Below are positions 46,235-55,741 of a DNA stretch of 64,000 nt, piece by piece. The notes below the pieces were generated by a model. It saw only the letters and a program-made list of their open reading frames with translations. It did no database searches and was not told where the DNA came from. The DNA is taken from assembly GCF_001439695.1 (NCBI RefSeq), contig NZ_JYLL01000008.1, forward strand, positions 62,001 through 126,000, in the 5' to 3' direction. The translations under genes were made by a program, and so were the position numbers. This DNA is from Pseudomonas veronii (GTDB lineage: Bacteria; Pseudomonadota; Gammaproteobacteria; Pseudomonadales; Pseudomonadaceae). Every line of letters begins with the position of its first letter. Position 1 is the stretch's first letter.

Positions 46235-46942
46235 CTAGACCTCCCACGCAAACGGATTGAACAGATAGCCCTTGCCCCAGATGGTCTTGATGCACACCGG
46301 TTCACGGGGGTTATCGTTGAGCTTGCCGCGCAGTTTGCTGATGTACACGTCGACGCTGCGGTTCAGGCCATCAAAGGCGATGCCGCGCATGCGGTTGAGG
46401 ATGTCATCGCGCGAGAGGATCTTGCCGGCGCTGCTGGCCAGCAACCACAACAGTTCGAACTCCATGGTGGTGAGGTCGATCTTCTCGCCGCCCAGGCTGA
46501 CCACCCGGCAACTGCGATCAATGACCAGGCGCCCGAACTCGATGGCGCCGCGCACCGTCGGCTCTGGCGCCTGGCGCCGTTGCAACGCTCGCAGGCGGGC
46601 CAGCAGCACCGGCGGTTTGATCGGTTTGATCACATAGTCGTCGGCGCCGGACTCCAGGCCGAGAATGTGGTCCAGGTCGTCTTCCTTGGCGGTGAGGATC
46701 ACGATCGGCGTGTCGGACACCGCGCGAATCGCGCGACACACATGCAAGCCGCTCTGGCCCGGCAGCATCAGGTCGAGCACGACAATCTTGGGCTTGAAGT
46801 CAAGAAAGGCCGCCAAGGCCGCATCGCCGCGATGCACCGCCCGTACCTCAAAACCGTGCTGTGCCAGAAAGTGCGCGATCAGCCCTGCCAGCTTCTCATC
46901 GTCCTCAACGAGCAATACCTTGCCCAGCCCCAGGTTTTCCAT
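46235..46942 (-). CDS. OmpR-type response regulator, RstA/BfmR-like
   Basis: 235 residues. Receiver domain with acidic pocket EDD (13-15), phosphoacceptor Asp in IVVLDLMLPGQSG (about residue 56) and Lys in DDYVIKPIKPPVLL; winged-helix output domain ends at IKTIWGKGYLFNPFAWEV. The sequence is close to what I know of BfmR/RstA proteins. First gene of the two-component operon. Confidence 0.9.
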   Translation of the reverse strand: MENLGLGKVLLVEDDEKLAGLIAHFLAQHGFEVRAVHRGDAALAAFLDFKPKIVVLDLMLPGQSGLHVCRAIRAVSDTPIVILTAKEDDLDHILGLESGADDYVIKPIKPPVLLARLRALQRRQAPEPTVRGAIEFGRLVIDRSCRVVSLGGEKIDLTTMEFELLWLLASSAGKILSRDDILNRMRGIAFDGLNRSVDVYISKLRGKLNDNPREPVCIKTIWGKGYLFNPFAWEV

Positions 46943-46978
46943 AAGTTCTCAGTGCACAACGCGGATTGAAGTGCGCGC

Positions 46979-46984
46979 ATTATA
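46979..46984 (-). promoter_or_regulatory. -10 box of the two-component operon
   Basis: Minus-strand TATAAT at 46979-46984, 36 bases before the start codon, with no good -35 box; this suggests an activator-dependent promoter. Confidence 0.45.
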
Positions 46985-47041
46985 GGTGGCAAGTTGCCCG
47001 CCAGCAGCGCTTGACCGGCTACGCGCTATGAAGCTTCATGC

Positions 47042-47079
47042 TTTTAAGAGTTTTTAACAAATAGCCTGCAATTTTTAAC
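47042..47079 (-). promoter_or_regulatory. TTAA-phased direct repeats upstream of the two-component operon
   Basis: TTTTAA (47042-47047), TTTTTAAC (47051-47058) and TTTTTAAC (47072-47079) repeat with 10- and 21-base spacing, that is one and two helical turns. OmpR-family regulators bind such tandem repeats; autoregulation is possible. Confidence 0.4.
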
Positions 47080-47113
47080 GCCGTCACCGAGCGTTGTATG
47101 CGCAGCCGTCGCC

Positions 47114-47716
47114 TCAGGCTGGCACGCCACTGTGAAAGCGGAACTCGACGTCAGGGGACTCGATCAGCTCCTGCTCGGCCGCCCTCACCCGTTCGATCAC
47201 CTGGGCAATATCCTTGGCCTCGCCATACTGATAAGCCAGTTTCAAGTAACCCTGGTAGTGCCGCGCCTCGCTTTTGAGCAGGCCGAAGTAGAACTTGCCG
47301 AGTTCTTCGTCCAGATGTGGCACCAGCGCCTCGAAACGCTCGCAACTGCGCGCCTCGATAAAGGCGCCGACCACCAGGGTGTCCACCAGTTTGACCGGCT
47401 CGTGGCTGCGCACCACCTTGCGCAAGCCCGAGGCATAACGCCCGGCGTGCAACTGACGCAGCGCGACCTTGCGCTTCTTCATCAGGCGCATGACCTGTTC
47501 GTGATGGACCAGCTCTTCCCGGGCCAGGCGCGACATCATATTGATCAAGTCAACATGGCTATGATACTTAGCGATCAGGCTCAAGGCAGTGCTGGCGGCC
47601 TTGAATTCGCAGTTCTTGTGGTCGATCAGCAGGGTTTCCTGATCGGCCAACGCGGCCTGGACCCAGGCGTCAGGGGTGGGGCAACCGAGGAATTCGTGGA
47701 TTTCGGGCAGGTTCAT
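47114..47716 (-). CDS. miaE: tRNA 2-methylthio-N6-isopentenyl-adenosine hydroxylase
   Basis: 200 residues. A diiron ferritin-like helical protein: DHKNCEFKAASTAL, LAREELVHHEQVM and FIEARSCERFEAL supply the Glu and His iron ligands. It hydroxylates ms2i6A37 to ms2io6A37 in tRNAs reading UNN codons. Start chosen at ATG 47716 (MNLPEIHEF); a TTG 15 bases upstream is less likely. Confidence 0.92.
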   Translation of the reverse strand: MNLPEIHEFLGCPTPDAWVQAALADQETLLIDHKNCEFKAASTALSLIAKYHSHVDLINMMSRLAREELVHHEQVMRLMKKRKVALRQLHAGRYASGLRKVVRSHEPVKLVDTLVVGAFIEARSCERFEALVPHLDEELGKFYFGLLKSEARHYQGYLKLAYQYGEAKDIAQVIERVRAAEQELIESPDVEFRFHSGVPA

Positions 47717-47865
47717 CGGGCTCACGGGCAAAGGATCACAAAAGGTCGCCGATTATACCGACCGCGCCGCAGACCACCAGCCACTGGCCTTGATGTGCAT
47801 CAACATGACGTCTGGCGGGCAGCAACTATAGTTGTTCAACGCCCCCTTTCTGGAGAGTCCCGACC

Positions 47866-48729
47866 ATGCAAGCCATCCGCAGCATCCTGGTGGTCCTTGA
47901 GCCCGAGCATTCGGAAAGCCTGGCCCTCAAACGCGCCAAACTGATCGCCGGGACTACCGGCGCGCGCCTGCACCTGCTGGTGTGCGACAAGAAACATGAG
48001 CATTCGGCGCTGTTGAGCCTGCTCAAGTCCGGCCTGACCGAAGACGGCTACAGCGTCACCACCGAACAGGCGTGGAATACCAGCCTGCATGAAACCATCA
48101 TCGAGGTGCAGCAGGCCGAAGGCTGTGGCCTGGTGATCAAGCAGCACTACCCCGACAGCCCGCTGAAAAAGGCGCTGCTGACCCCGGCCGACTGGAAGCT
48201 GTTGCGCTACTGCCCGGCGCCGGTGCTGCTGGTCAAGACAGCAACGCCATGGAACGACGGCGTCATTCTCGCCGCCATCGATGTAGGCAATACCGACACC
48301 GAGCATCGCGCGCTGCACCACATGATCATCGACTACGGCTTCGACATCGCCAGCCTGGCCAAGGCGTCACTGCATGTCATCAGCGCCCATCCATCGCCAA
48401 TGCTCTCGGCCGGCGACCCGGTGTTTCAGCTCAAGGAAACCATCGAGGCGCGTTATCGCGAGCAGTGCAAGGCATTCCAGGCCACGTTCGATATCGACGA
48501 CGCCCACCTGCATATCGAAGAAGGCCCGGCGGATGTGCTGATTCCCCATGCCGCCTACACCTTGAAAGCGGCCGTGACGATCATCGGCACCGTGGCGCGC
48601 ACCGGGCTGACCGGCGCGCTGATCGGCAATACGGCGGAAGTGGTGCTCGATGCGCTGGAAAGCGATGTGCTGGTGCTCAAGCCCCAGGCACTGACGGATC
48701 AACTGGAAAAGCTGGCCAACAAAGCCTGA
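47866..48729 (+). CDS. Universal stress protein with two tandem domains (UspE-like)
   Basis: 287 residues. Two Usp folds: residues 1-135 (AIRSILVVLEPEHSESLALK) and 145-280 (DGVILAAIDVGNTDTEHRAL). The second ends in GTVARTGLTGALIGNTAEVV, the nucleotide-binding-like G-x(9)-G-S/N-T region. Predicted cytoplasmic stress protein. GGAGAG precedes ATG by 9 bases. It converges with the DUF1289 gene; the two stop codons share a 15-base palindrome at 48724-48738. Confidence 0.9.
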   Translation: MQAIRSILVVLEPEHSESLALKRAKLIAGTTGARLHLLVCDKKHEHSALLSLLKSGLTEDGYSVTTEQAWNTSLHETIIEVQQAEGCGLVIKQHYPDSPLKKALLTPADWKLLRYCPAPVLLVKTATPWNDGVILAAIDVGNTDTEHRALHHMIIDYGFDIASLAKASLHVISAHPSPMLSAGDPVFQLKETIEARYREQCKAFQATFDIDDAHLHIEEGPADVLIPHAAYTLKAAVTIIGTVARTGLTGALIGNTAEVVLDALESDVLVLKPQALTDQLEKLANKA

Positions 48730-48732
48730 TCA

Positions 48733-49203
48733 TCAGGCGCCCAACACATCCTTGAGAAACCCCGGCGCAATATAGCGCTGGTAGTGCGCCTCGGACAGGA
48801 TGAAAAACTCACGGTCGATGGCATCGCGCAGCTGCGGCAGGTTCCACTCGCGGAACTCCGGCAGCAGCACCATGCCATAGGCCTCCAGGTTGGAAATCAC
48901 CCGTGCCCCGCGGGCGATCAACTGGTAGGCCCAGCAGTACTCGGACTGGTGCGGCACAAAGCGGATCTTGCGTTGCTCCAGCTGGCTGCGCAGGGTCTTG
49001 GGGTCGAAAACCTCCAGCTTGCCGGCCATGACCTGCACCAACAATTGCTCGAGCCGCAGCCACACCGCACGTTTTTCTTCTTCGTTATAGCCGTTCCACT
49101 GGATTACTTCGTGGTGGAAACGCTTGCAGCCGCGACACACGAGGTCACCGTAAACCGTGGAGCACAGGCCTACGCAGGGGGTCTTGATGGCTTGGTTGGA
49201 CAT
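48733..49203 (-). CDS. DUF1289-domain protein
   Basis: 156 residues. The N-terminal Cys motif TPCVGLCSTVYGDLVCRGC, followed by KRFHHEVIQWNGYNEEEK, defines DUF1289, a small probable Fe-S or zinc-binding module of unknown role. The C-terminal ~100 residues are an extra helical part. Start chosen at ATG 49203; upstream TTG at 49215 has no support. Confidence 0.85.
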   Translation of the reverse strand: MSNQAIKTPCVGLCSTVYGDLVCRGCKRFHHEVIQWNGYNEEEKRAVWLRLEQLLVQVMAGKLEVFDPKTLRSQLEQRKIRFVPHQSEYCWAYQLIARGARVISNLEAYGMVLLPEFREWNLPQLRDAIDREFFILSEAHYQRYIAPGFLKDVLGA

Positions 49204-49599
49204 GGGCGGCAACACGCAAATCAGCGAAACAGGGCGCCATGTTAGCCCTTTGTCTAAGGTTGATCACCCAGCAAACTTGGCTTGGCAACTTACGTTTAGA
49301 TTTTTTTTGCCGTAGAATCATCCGGCCTTATAAGGCGCCAATAATCCGCTGGAAGCTGTTTTCAAAGCGTCACGAGCACAGTCGTTCCTTCAGAACGGTG
49401 TTGGCGATGGTCAATGACCCGGCAGGTCAAGCCAGCGCCAACCCTCATCAGCTCCGTTCTGCAGGCGTAAAACTTTGAAAGCAGCTTCTGTGAGGAATGT
49501 CGGCAGCGCTGGCTTTGCGGCCCAAAAAGCCCCCGAGCGCATGCGTGCCGTTCATTTCTGGATGAGCGTCCCGTGGGACCACTGATGAGGGTAATAACT
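49204..49599 (+). promoter_or_regulatory. Long upstream region of acnB
   Basis: 396 bases without a gene. It holds a T-rich tract (49301-49308), a -10-like TAGAAT at 49313-49318 with no clear -35, the folded element described separately (49350-49490) and a GAGGG ribosome site just before the GTG start. A transcript from the -10-like box would have a leader of about 275 bases. Confidence 0.5.
49350..49490 (+). ncRNA. Candidate structured RNA in the acnB leader
   Basis: Four helices pair by inspection. P1: 49352-49367 with 49473-49488, 16 pairs with one G-U. P2: CAGAACGG (49391-49398) with CCGTTCTG (49454-49461). P3: GTTGGCG (49400-49406) with CGCCAAC (49436-49442), extended by TGG/CCA. P4: TGACC (49415-49419) with GGTCA (49425-49429). 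A side hairpin, ACGA/TCGT at 49372-49385, makes a three-way junction. No intrinsic terminator follows, so a cis element of the acnB mRNA is likelier than a free sRNA. I do not recognise the family. Confidence 0.6.
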
Positions 49600-52200
49600 G
49601 TGCTTGAAGCCTACCGCAAACATATCGAAGAGCGTGCAGCCCTGGGTATTGTTCCCCAGCCGCTTAATGCCGAACAAACCGCAGGCCTGGTCGAGCTGCT
49701 GAAAAATCCCCCGGCTGGCGAAGAAGAATTCCTCGTTGACCTGATCACCAACCGCATTCCACCAGGCGTTGACGAAGCTGCCTACGTCAAAGCCGGTTTC
49801 CTGTCTGCCCTGGCCAAGGGCGAAGCCACTTCTCCCCTGATCGACAAGAAACGCGCCGTTGAACTGCTTGGCACCATGCAAGGCGGCTACAACATCGTGA
49901 CCCTGGTCGAGCTGCTCGACAACGCCGAACTGGCGCCTGTTGCCGCCGCTCAACTCAAGCACACCCTGCTGATGTTCGATGCGTTCCACGACGTGGCTGA
50001 AAAAGCCAAGGCCGGCAACGCACACGCCAAGGCCGTGATCCAGTCCTGGGCCGACGGCGAGTGGTTCAAGAACCGTCCGACCCTGGCCGACAAGATCAGC
50101 CTGCGCGTGTTCAAGGTCTCCGGCGAAACCAACACCGACGACCTGTCGCCTGCGCCGGACGCCTGGTCCCGCCCTGACATCCCGCTGCACGCCCTGGCCA
50201 TGCTGAAAATGGCTCGCGACGGCATCGTGCCGGACGAGCAAGGCAAGACCGGCCCGATGAAGCAGATCGAAGAAATGCGCGGCCAAGGCTTCCCGATCGC
50301 CTACGTCGGTGACGTGGTCGGTACCGGTTCGTCGCGTAAATCGGCAACCAACTCCGTACTGTGGTTCTTCGGCGACGACGTTCCTTACGTGCCGAACAAG
50401 CGCGCCGGTGGTTTCTGCTTCGGCAGCAAGATCGCTCCGATCTTCTACAACACCATGGAAGATGCTGGCGCACTGCCGATCGAATTCGACGTCACCAACA
50501 TGAACATGGGCGACGTGATCGACCTGTACCCGCATGCTGGCAAAGTCTGCAAGCACGGTACCGATGAAGTCCTGACCACCTTCGAAATGAAGACCCCGGT
50601 GCTGTTGGACGAAGTCCGTGCCGGCGGCCGTATCCCGCTGATCATCGGCCGTGGCCTGACCGAGAAGGCGCGTGCCGAACTGGGTCTGCCACCGTCCGAC
50701 CTGTTCAAGAAGCCGGAAGCTCCGGCCGAAAGCACCAAGGGTTTCACCCTGGCACAGAAGATGGTCGGCAAGGCATGCGGCGTGACTGGCGTTCGTCCAG
50801 GCACCTACTGCGAGCCTAAGATGACCACCGTGGGTTCCCAGGACACCACCGGTCCTATGACCCGTGACGAACTGAAAGACCTGGCGTGCCTGGGCTTCTC
50901 GACCGATCTGGTGATGCAGTCTTTCTGCCACACCGCGGCGTATCCTAAGCCGATCGACGTGACCACCCACCACACCCTGCCTGACTTCATCATGACCCGT
51001 GGCGGCGTGTCGCTGCGCCCAGGCGACGGCATCATCCACAGCTGGCTGAACCGCATGCTGCTGCCGGACACCGTCGGTACCGGTGGTGACTCCCACACCC
51101 GTTTCCCGATGGGCATTTCGTTCCCGGCCGGTTCCGGCCTGGTAGCGTTCGCCGCAGCCACTGGCGTGATGCCACTGGACATGCCGGAATCGATCCTGGT
51201 GCGCTTCAAAGGCAAAATGCAACCTGGCATCACCCTGCGTGACCTGGTTCATGCCATTCCTTACTACGCGATCCAGGCTGGCCTGCTGACCGTAGAGAAG
51301 AAAGGCAAGAAGAACGCCTTCTCCGGCCGCATCCTGGAAATCGAAGGCCTGGACAACCTGAGCATCGAACAAGCTTTCGAGCTGTCCGACGCCTCGGCTG
51401 AACGTTCGGCTGCCGGTTGCACCATCAAGCTGTCGAAAGAGTCGATCACCGAGTACCTGAACTCCAACATCACCCTGCTGCGCTGGATGATCGGCGAAGG
51501 CTACGGCGATGCACGTACCCTGGAACGTCGCGCCCAAGCGATGGAAGCCTGGGTTGCCAACCCGGAGCTGATGGTGGCCGATGCCGACGCGGAATACGCC
51601 GAAATCATCGAGATCGACCTGGCCGACATCAAGGAGCCTGTGCTCTGCGCGCCAAACGACCCGGACGACGCCCGTCTGCTGTCCAGCGTTGCTGGCGAGA
51701 AGATCGACGAAGTGTTCATCGGTTCGTGCATGACCAACATCGGTCACTTCCGCGCTGCCGGTAAACTGCTGGATCAGGTCAAGGGTCAGCTGCCAACCCG
51801 TCTGTGGCTGTCGCCGCCGACCAAGATGGACGCTCACCAACTGACCGAAGAAGGCTACTACGGCATCTACGGCAAGGCTGGCGCGCGCATGGAAATGCCG
51901 GGCTGCTCGCTGTGCATGGGTAACCAGGCACGTGTAGAACCGAATTCGACCGTCGTGTCGACTTCGACCCGTAACTTCCCGAACCGTCTGGGCGATGGCG
52001 CCAACGTCTACCTGGCTTCGGCCGAGCTGGCGTCGGTGGCTTCGATCCTGGGTCGCCTGCCGACCGTCGAGGAGTACATGGAATACGCCGCGAAGATCAA
52101 CACCATGGCCAGCGATGTGTATCGCTACCTGAGTTTCGATCAGATCGCCGAGTTCCGTGAAAGCGCTGCAAACGCCAACATCCCGGTGCTGCAAGCCTAA
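49600..52200 (+). CDS. acnB: Aconitate hydratase B
   Basis: 866 residues, the usual AcnB length. The N-terminal HEAT-like domain begins [20 protein letters not shown]; the swivel domain contains [16 protein letters not shown] (about residue 240). Fe-S cysteines are in [12 protein letters not shown] (about residue 710) and [16 protein letters not shown] (about residue 770). Citrate-isocitrate isomerisation in the TCA cycle and, downstream of the methylcitrate cycle, methylisocitrate formation; apo-AcnB in E. coli also binds RNA. The start is GTG 49600 preceded by GAGGGTAA. Confidence 0.97.
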   Translation: MLEAYRKHIEERAALGIVPQPLNAEQTAGLVELLKNPPAGEEEFLVDLITNRIPPGVDEAAYVKAGFLSALAKGEATSPLIDKKRAVELLGTMQGGYNIVTLVELLDNAELAPVAAAQLKHTLLMFDAFHDVAEKAKAGNAHAKAVIQSWADGEWFKNRPTLADKISLRVFKVSGETNTDDLSPAPDAWSRPDIPLHALAMLKMARDGIVPDEQGKTGPMKQIEEMRGQGFPIAYVGDVVGTGSSRKSATNSVLWFFGDDVPYVPNKRAGGFCFGSKIAPIFYNTMEDAGALPIEFDVTNMNMGDVIDLYPHAGKVCKHGTDEVLTTFEMKTPVLLDEVRAGGRIPLIIGRGLTEKARAELGLPPSDLFKKPEAPAESTKGFTLAQKMVGKACGVTGVRPGTYCEPKMTTVGSQDTTGPMTRDELKDLACLGFSTDLVMQSFCHTAAYPKPIDVTTHHTLPDFIMTRGGVSLRPGDGIIHSWLNRMLLPDTVGTGGDSHTRFPMGISFPAGSGLVAFAAATGVMPLDMPESILVRFKGKMQPGITLRDLVHAIPYYAIQAGLLTVEKKGKKNAFSGRILEIEGLDNLSIEQAFELSDASAERSAAGCTIKLSKESITEYLNSNITLLRWMIGEGYGDARTLERRAQAMEAWVANPELMVADADAEYAEIIEIDLADIKEPVLCAPNDPDDARLLSSVAGEKIDEVFIGSCMTNIGHFRAAGKLLDQVKGQLPTRLWLSPPTKMDAHQLTEEGYYGIYGKAGARMEMPGCSLCMGNQARVEPNSTVVSTSTRNFPNRLGDGANVYLASAELASVASILGRLPTVEEYMEYAAKINTMASDVYRYLSFDQIAEFRESAANANIPVLQA

Positions 52201-52220
52201 GGGTGTGTTGATGTAAAGGA

Positions 52221-52252
52221 CGCCGCGTATCGCAAGATACGCGGCGTTTTTT
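52221..52252 (+). terminator. Strong intrinsic terminator of acnB
   Basis: 11-base stem (52221-52231 with 52236-52246), GCAA tetraloop, then six T. The stop codon of the convergent sulP gene lies in the T run. Confidence 0.93.
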
Positions 52253-53951
52253 ATGCTTGGGGATGGCTGTGCAACGCCAGTTGCACCGCACCATCGACGC
52301 TCAAGCCGCTGAGCAACACCTCGGGCGCCTTGGCCTCGGGCAGCGCCTGCAAGACTTCATGGGCGTCATGGCGCACCCGCGCCAGCACCAGTTGCTTGCC
52401 CTCCCCGCGCACCTGGGCAAAAAAAGCGGCCAGCGCTTCGACGCTGGTGCCGTCGAGGTCGGGGGATTCTTCCAGGCTCAACACCACCGTCTGCGCGGAT
52501 GACTGACGCATCAGGCGCAGGGCGGCGCCGAGGATGCGCTCGGCATTCGCAAAAAACAGCGCCTCGCTTGGCCGTATGATCAACACGCCGGGAACGGTCA
52601 GCGCATCGGCATGGTGTTGACGGTCCACGAAATCATGAGTGTCGCCCAGGCGCCCAAGCACCTGGATATCCGCCGCCGACATCTGGCGCAACATCAACAC
52701 CACGCTGATCCCGACCGACAACAACAAGCCATCCAGCACGCCGAGCACCAGCACCGCCGCCACCGCACACACCACCAGCAAACGGTCGCGTCGCCAGAGG
52801 AAGTAACGCCCCAGGGGCTGCAGGCTCAAACCCCGGCCCAGGGCATAGATGACCACCGCCGCCAACACCGGCTCCGGCGTGAGCGCAACATACGGCAGCA
52901 CCGTCAACACAATCACCAGGATCACCAGCGCCGCGACGATCCCCGCCAAACGCGAATAGGCGCCAGCCGCCTCATTCGCCGAAGTCGCCGAATACCCGGC
53001 GCCCGTCGGCATGCCGTGGAACAACCCAGACACCAGGTTGGCCGCGCCCAGCGCCAGCAAGTCGCGGTTGGACGACACCCGGTCGCCGTGCTTGAGAGCG
53101 AACGAACTGATGGACCCGTAGGACTCAGCGTACAAAATCATGACCAACGCAAACGCCAACTCGCCCAGGCGCAGCCAATCGGCAAACGGCAGTACCGGCA
53201 AATGCCCCAGCTCCAGGCGCAGGTCGATCAGGCCGATCAGCGCGACGCCGTGGGCCTGCAGGTTCAGGCCCTGGCCGGCAATAACGCCGAGCACGATCAC
53301 CACCAGCCCGCCGGGCAGGCGCGGAACGCGGGCGCATAACCACAACACCAACAAGGCCACCGCAGCCACCAGCGCGGCGGGCCAGTTCCAGTGCGGCAGC
53401 TGCTCCAGCAACTGCGGCAGGAAGCGGATCAGGTTGTTATCGGTCAGGTGGACGCCCACCACACTGGCCAGTTGCTTGAGGATGATGGTCAGCGCCAGGC
53501 CGAAGGCAAACCCACGCAACACCGGCTTGGCAATAAACGAAGTGACGCCACCGAGCTTGAACAGCCCGGCCAGCAGAAAAAACACGCCAATGATCAGCAC
53601 CAGCCCGAAGGCCAGGGACAGCCTCAGCGCCGGGTCATCCCCCGCCAGGCTGGCCGTTGCCGCCGCCAACACCGCTGCCGACGACGAAGTCGCCGAGACG
53701 ATCGCGAAACGGCTGGTGCCGAACAGGCCGTAGCACACCAGCCCGGCAAACAAGGCAATCACACCGGCCTGGGGCGGGAGCGCGGCAATGCTGGAATAGG
53801 CCACCGCCTCCGGCAACAGCAAACCGGCAATCGATAAGCCGGCAATTATGTCCTGGGTTCGCTTCGACGCAACGACAACGGGCGTATCGGTTTCAGTTTT
53901 CAATCGGCCCCATCCATCCTGGCTAAAAATGTGTTCCAGCTTAGCGCCCAT
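52251..53951 (-). CDS. SulP-family anion transporter with STAS domain
   Basis: 566 residues. About 10-12 membrane segments; the signature AGLSIAGLLLPEAVAYSSIAA is near residue 37. A cytoplasmic STAS domain occupies the last ~120 residues (LSLEESPDLDGTSVEALAAF). Members carry sulfate, bicarbonate or dicarboxylates; the substrate is unclear. Start uncertain: ATG 53951 gives a normal length but lacks a clear ribosome site, and a TTG at residue 17 is an alternative. Ends in the acnB terminator. Confidence 0.88.
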   Translation of the reverse strand: MGAKLEHIFSQDGWGRLKTETDTPVVVASKRTQDIIAGLSIAGLLLPEAVAYSSIAALPPQAGVIALFAGLVCYGLFGTSRFAIVSATSSSAAVLAAATASLAGDDPALRLSLAFGLVLIIGVFFLLAGLFKLGGVTSFIAKPVLRGFAFGLALTIILKQLASVVGVHLTDNNLIRFLPQLLEQLPHWNWPAALVAAVALLVLWLCARVPRLPGGLVVIVLGVIAGQGLNLQAHGVALIGLIDLRLELGHLPVLPFADWLRLGELAFALVMILYAESYGSISSFALKHGDRVSSNRDLLALGAANLVSGLFHGMPTGAGYSATSANEAAGAYSRLAGIVAALVILVIVLTVLPYVALTPEPVLAAVVIYALGRGLSLQPLGRYFLWRRDRLLVVCAVAAVLVLGVLDGLLLSVGISVVLMLRQMSAADIQVLGRLGDTHDFVDRQHHADALTVPGVLIIRPSEALFFANAERILGAALRLMRQSSAQTVVLSLEESPDLDGTSVEALAAFFAQVRGEGKQLVLARVRHDAHEVLQALPEAKAPEVLLSGLSVDGAVQLALHSHPQA

Positions 53952-53990
53952 TGCCGCGCGGCGGTTGCGCCGCGTCAGGTTTTCCGAGCG

Positions 53991-54026
53991 AAAAAAAGGC
54001 CGACTCGCCACGCGTGCGAATCGGCC
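53991..54026 (-). terminator. Intrinsic terminator of the serine-transporter gene
   Basis: On the minus strand an 11-base stem (54016-54026 with 53998-54008, one G-U pair) is followed by seven T (53991-53997). Confidence 0.85.
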
Positions 54027-54046
54027 CTGTTCGGTGCAGCGTGCGG

Positions 54047-55324
54047 TCAGGAGAGCAGCGAGTAAATCAGCGCAGTAATCGCCACCAGGCCGACCGCCGT
54101 GACAAACACGTTGGACGCCTGCCCGCGGTACTTGGCCATCGCCGGCACCTTGCGGATCGCGTACATCGGCATCAGGAACAGGATCGACGCAATGATCGGC
54201 CCGCCCAATGTCTCGATCATGCGAAGGATGCTCGGATTGAGCGTGGCGACGATCCAGCACACCACCAACATGAAGGCGGCGGTCATGCGGTCCAGGGTCT
54301 TCGGTGCCGGACGCCGGCCGGTTTTCGCGACCAGGCCCTTGAGGCCTTCACTGGCGCCGATGTAATGGCCCAGGAACGACTTGGCAATCGCCACGAACGC
54401 AATCAGCGGCGCGGCGAAGGCGATGGTCCGGTTGTCGAAGTGGTTGGCCAGGTACGACAGGATCGACAGGTTCTGTGCTTTCGCTTCAGCCAGTTGCGCC
54501 GGCGACAGGGTCAGCACGCAACTGAACACGAAGAACAGCACCATCGCCACCATCAACAGGTGCGCGCGCGACAGGATCTGCGAACTGCGCTCATCGGCAT
54601 GCGCGCCGTACTGGCGCTTCTGGTCCACCGCAAAGGCCGAGATGATCGGCGAATGGTTGAACGAGAACACCATCACCGGAATCGCCAGCCACAAGGTGTT
54701 GAGCAACGCCGAAGGTGCCGGCACCACGTTGGCGGTGCTGAGGATGCCACCGTTCCAGTGCGGGATCAGGTACACCGCCAGGAACAGCAAGGCGACGATG
54801 AACGGGTACACCATCAGGCTCATGGCCTTGACGATCGCCTGCTCACCGCAACGCACCACGGCCAGCAGGCCGAGGATCAGCACAAACGCCAGGATCGCCC
54901 GTGGCGGCGGCATGATGTGCAACTGGTGCTCCATGAAGCTGCCGACGGTATTGGTCAGCGCCACGCTGTAGATCAGCAGGATCGGGAAAATCGCCAGGAA
55001 GTACAGCAAGGTGATCAGCGCGCCGGCCTTGACGCCGAAGTGCTCTTCGACCACGTCGGTGATGTCGGAACCTTCACGGCCGGACAGCACGAAACGCGTC
55101 AGGCCACGGTGGGCAAAGAACGTCATCGGGAAGGCCAGCAGCGCCAGGATCACCAGCGGCCAGAAGCCGCCGAGGCCAGCGTTGATAGGTAGAAACAAAG
55201 TGCCGGCACCAATCGCCGTGCCAAACAAGCCAAGCATCCAGGTGGTGTCCTGACGACTCCAGCTTGTAAGGATTACAGGTGTCGTGACATAGCGTTCGTC
55301 GACGCTATTGGCCTGATCATTCAT
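54047..55324 (-). CDS. HAAAP-family serine (hydroxy/aromatic amino acid) permease
   Basis: 425 residues, 11 membrane segments. WMLGLFGTAIGAGTLFLPIN near residue 29 is the family signature; FSFNHSPIISAFAVDQ and FGVKAGALITLLYFLAIFPI resemble SdaC/YhjV. Proton-coupled serine or threonine uptake is likely. Start chosen at ATG 55324 with GGAGA upstream. A hairpin-forming dyad is in its leader. Confidence 0.87.
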   Translation of the reverse strand: MNDQANSVDERYVTTPVILTSWSRQDTTWMLGLFGTAIGAGTLFLPINAGLGGFWPLVILALLAFPMTFFAHRGLTRFVLSGREGSDITDVVEEHFGVKAGALITLLYFLAIFPILLIYSVALTNTVGSFMEHQLHIMPPPRAILAFVLILGLLAVVRCGEQAIVKAMSLMVYPFIVALLFLAVYLIPHWNGGILSTANVVPAPSALLNTLWLAIPVMVFSFNHSPIISAFAVDQKRQYGAHADERSSQILSRAHLLMVAMVLFFVFSCVLTLSPAQLAEAKAQNLSILSYLANHFDNRTIAFAAPLIAFVAIAKSFLGHYIGASEGLKGLVAKTGRRPAPKTLDRMTAAFMLVVCWIVATLNPSILRMIETLGGPIIASILFLMPMYAIRKVPAMAKYRGQASNVFVTAVGLVAITALIYSLLS

Positions 55325-55380
55325 CCGGTCGGATCTCCGCATTTCCACAGCCGGCACGAGTCAGAAAAACCTGACAGGCA

Positions 55381-55404
55381 GCGCCCCGGCTATAACAGGG
55401 GCGC
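55381..55404 (-). promoter_or_regulatory. GC-rich dyad in the serine-permease leader
   Basis: GCGCCCC and GGGGCGC flank a 10-base centre, 57 bases upstream of the start. It could be an operator or an RNA hairpin. The rest of 55325-55599 shows no gene. Confidence 0.35.
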
Positions 55405-55599
55405 GATTGTCCGGGATTCTTTTAAATAAGCAAAGGCTTAGCTGAGGAATGGTTAAGCGGTGCAGAGGCTCAAGGACGAGGTTGTCGGCTATTTTTTGCG
55501 CATTTGGCACGGAGAGCCCCCTGGGTGGTAGCGTGTCAGACGAGTCCCTTGTGGATGCCCGAAACATCGTCACGCCTTATAAGAAGTTGCCCGCGACGC

Positions 55600-55629
55600 T
55601 TGACAGCCAAACTTATGCCCCAGCATGAT
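55600..55629 (+). promoter_or_regulatory. Candidate promoter of the Thr/Cys-rich peptide
   Basis: TTGACA (55600-55605) and CATGAT (55624-55629), 18-base spacer. The start codon is only 6 bases past the -10 box, so the mRNA would be leaderless or nearly so. Confidence 0.45.
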
Positions 55630-55634
55630 CGGCC

Positions 55635-55721
55635 ATGAACCTTTTTCAGCAGCACCTCACCCGCACCACCACCACGACCGCTTCCGGCGGGTCGTGCGGT
55701 TGCTGTGGGTGCTTGAACTAG
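55635..55721 (+). CDS. Candidate 28-residue Thr- and Cys-rich peptide (leader peptide or small peptide)
   Basis: ATG 55635 to TAG 55719-55721. The peptide begins MNLFQQHLTR, continues with five consecutive Thr, then ASGG, and ends SCGCCGCLN with four Cys in six residues. There is no Shine-Dalgarno. The coding RNA can fold (CACGACC at 55672-55678 with GGTCGTG at 55690-55696). A strong terminator follows 20 bases after the stop and a cysteine-hydrolase gene 90 bases after it, the layout of an attenuator. Alternatively it is a secreted or metal-binding peptide. Coding potential rests on composition and context only. Confidence 0.45.
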   Translation: MNLFQQHLTRTTTTTASGGSCGCCGCLN

Positions 55722-55741
55722 ACACCTCACGGATTCAACCC

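Noticed and set aside
48724..48738. Palindrome GCCTGAT-C-ATCAGGC as operator or terminator
   Set aside because: It arises because both convergent genes end in GCC TGA; no T run and no promoter is nearby.
49350..49490. Stand-alone small RNA gene
   Set aside because: No intrinsic terminator follows the folded region and it continues towards the acnB start, so a leader element is preferred.
49552..52194. Long open frame on the minus strand opposite acnB (about 880 codons)
   Set aside because: acnB motifs fill the + strand; the antisense frame has no domains and reflects GC-rich third positions.
55635..55721. E. coli-like thr operon leader
   Set aside because: Five Thr codons recall thrL, but no threonine biosynthesis genes follow; the downstream gene is a cysteine hydrolase.
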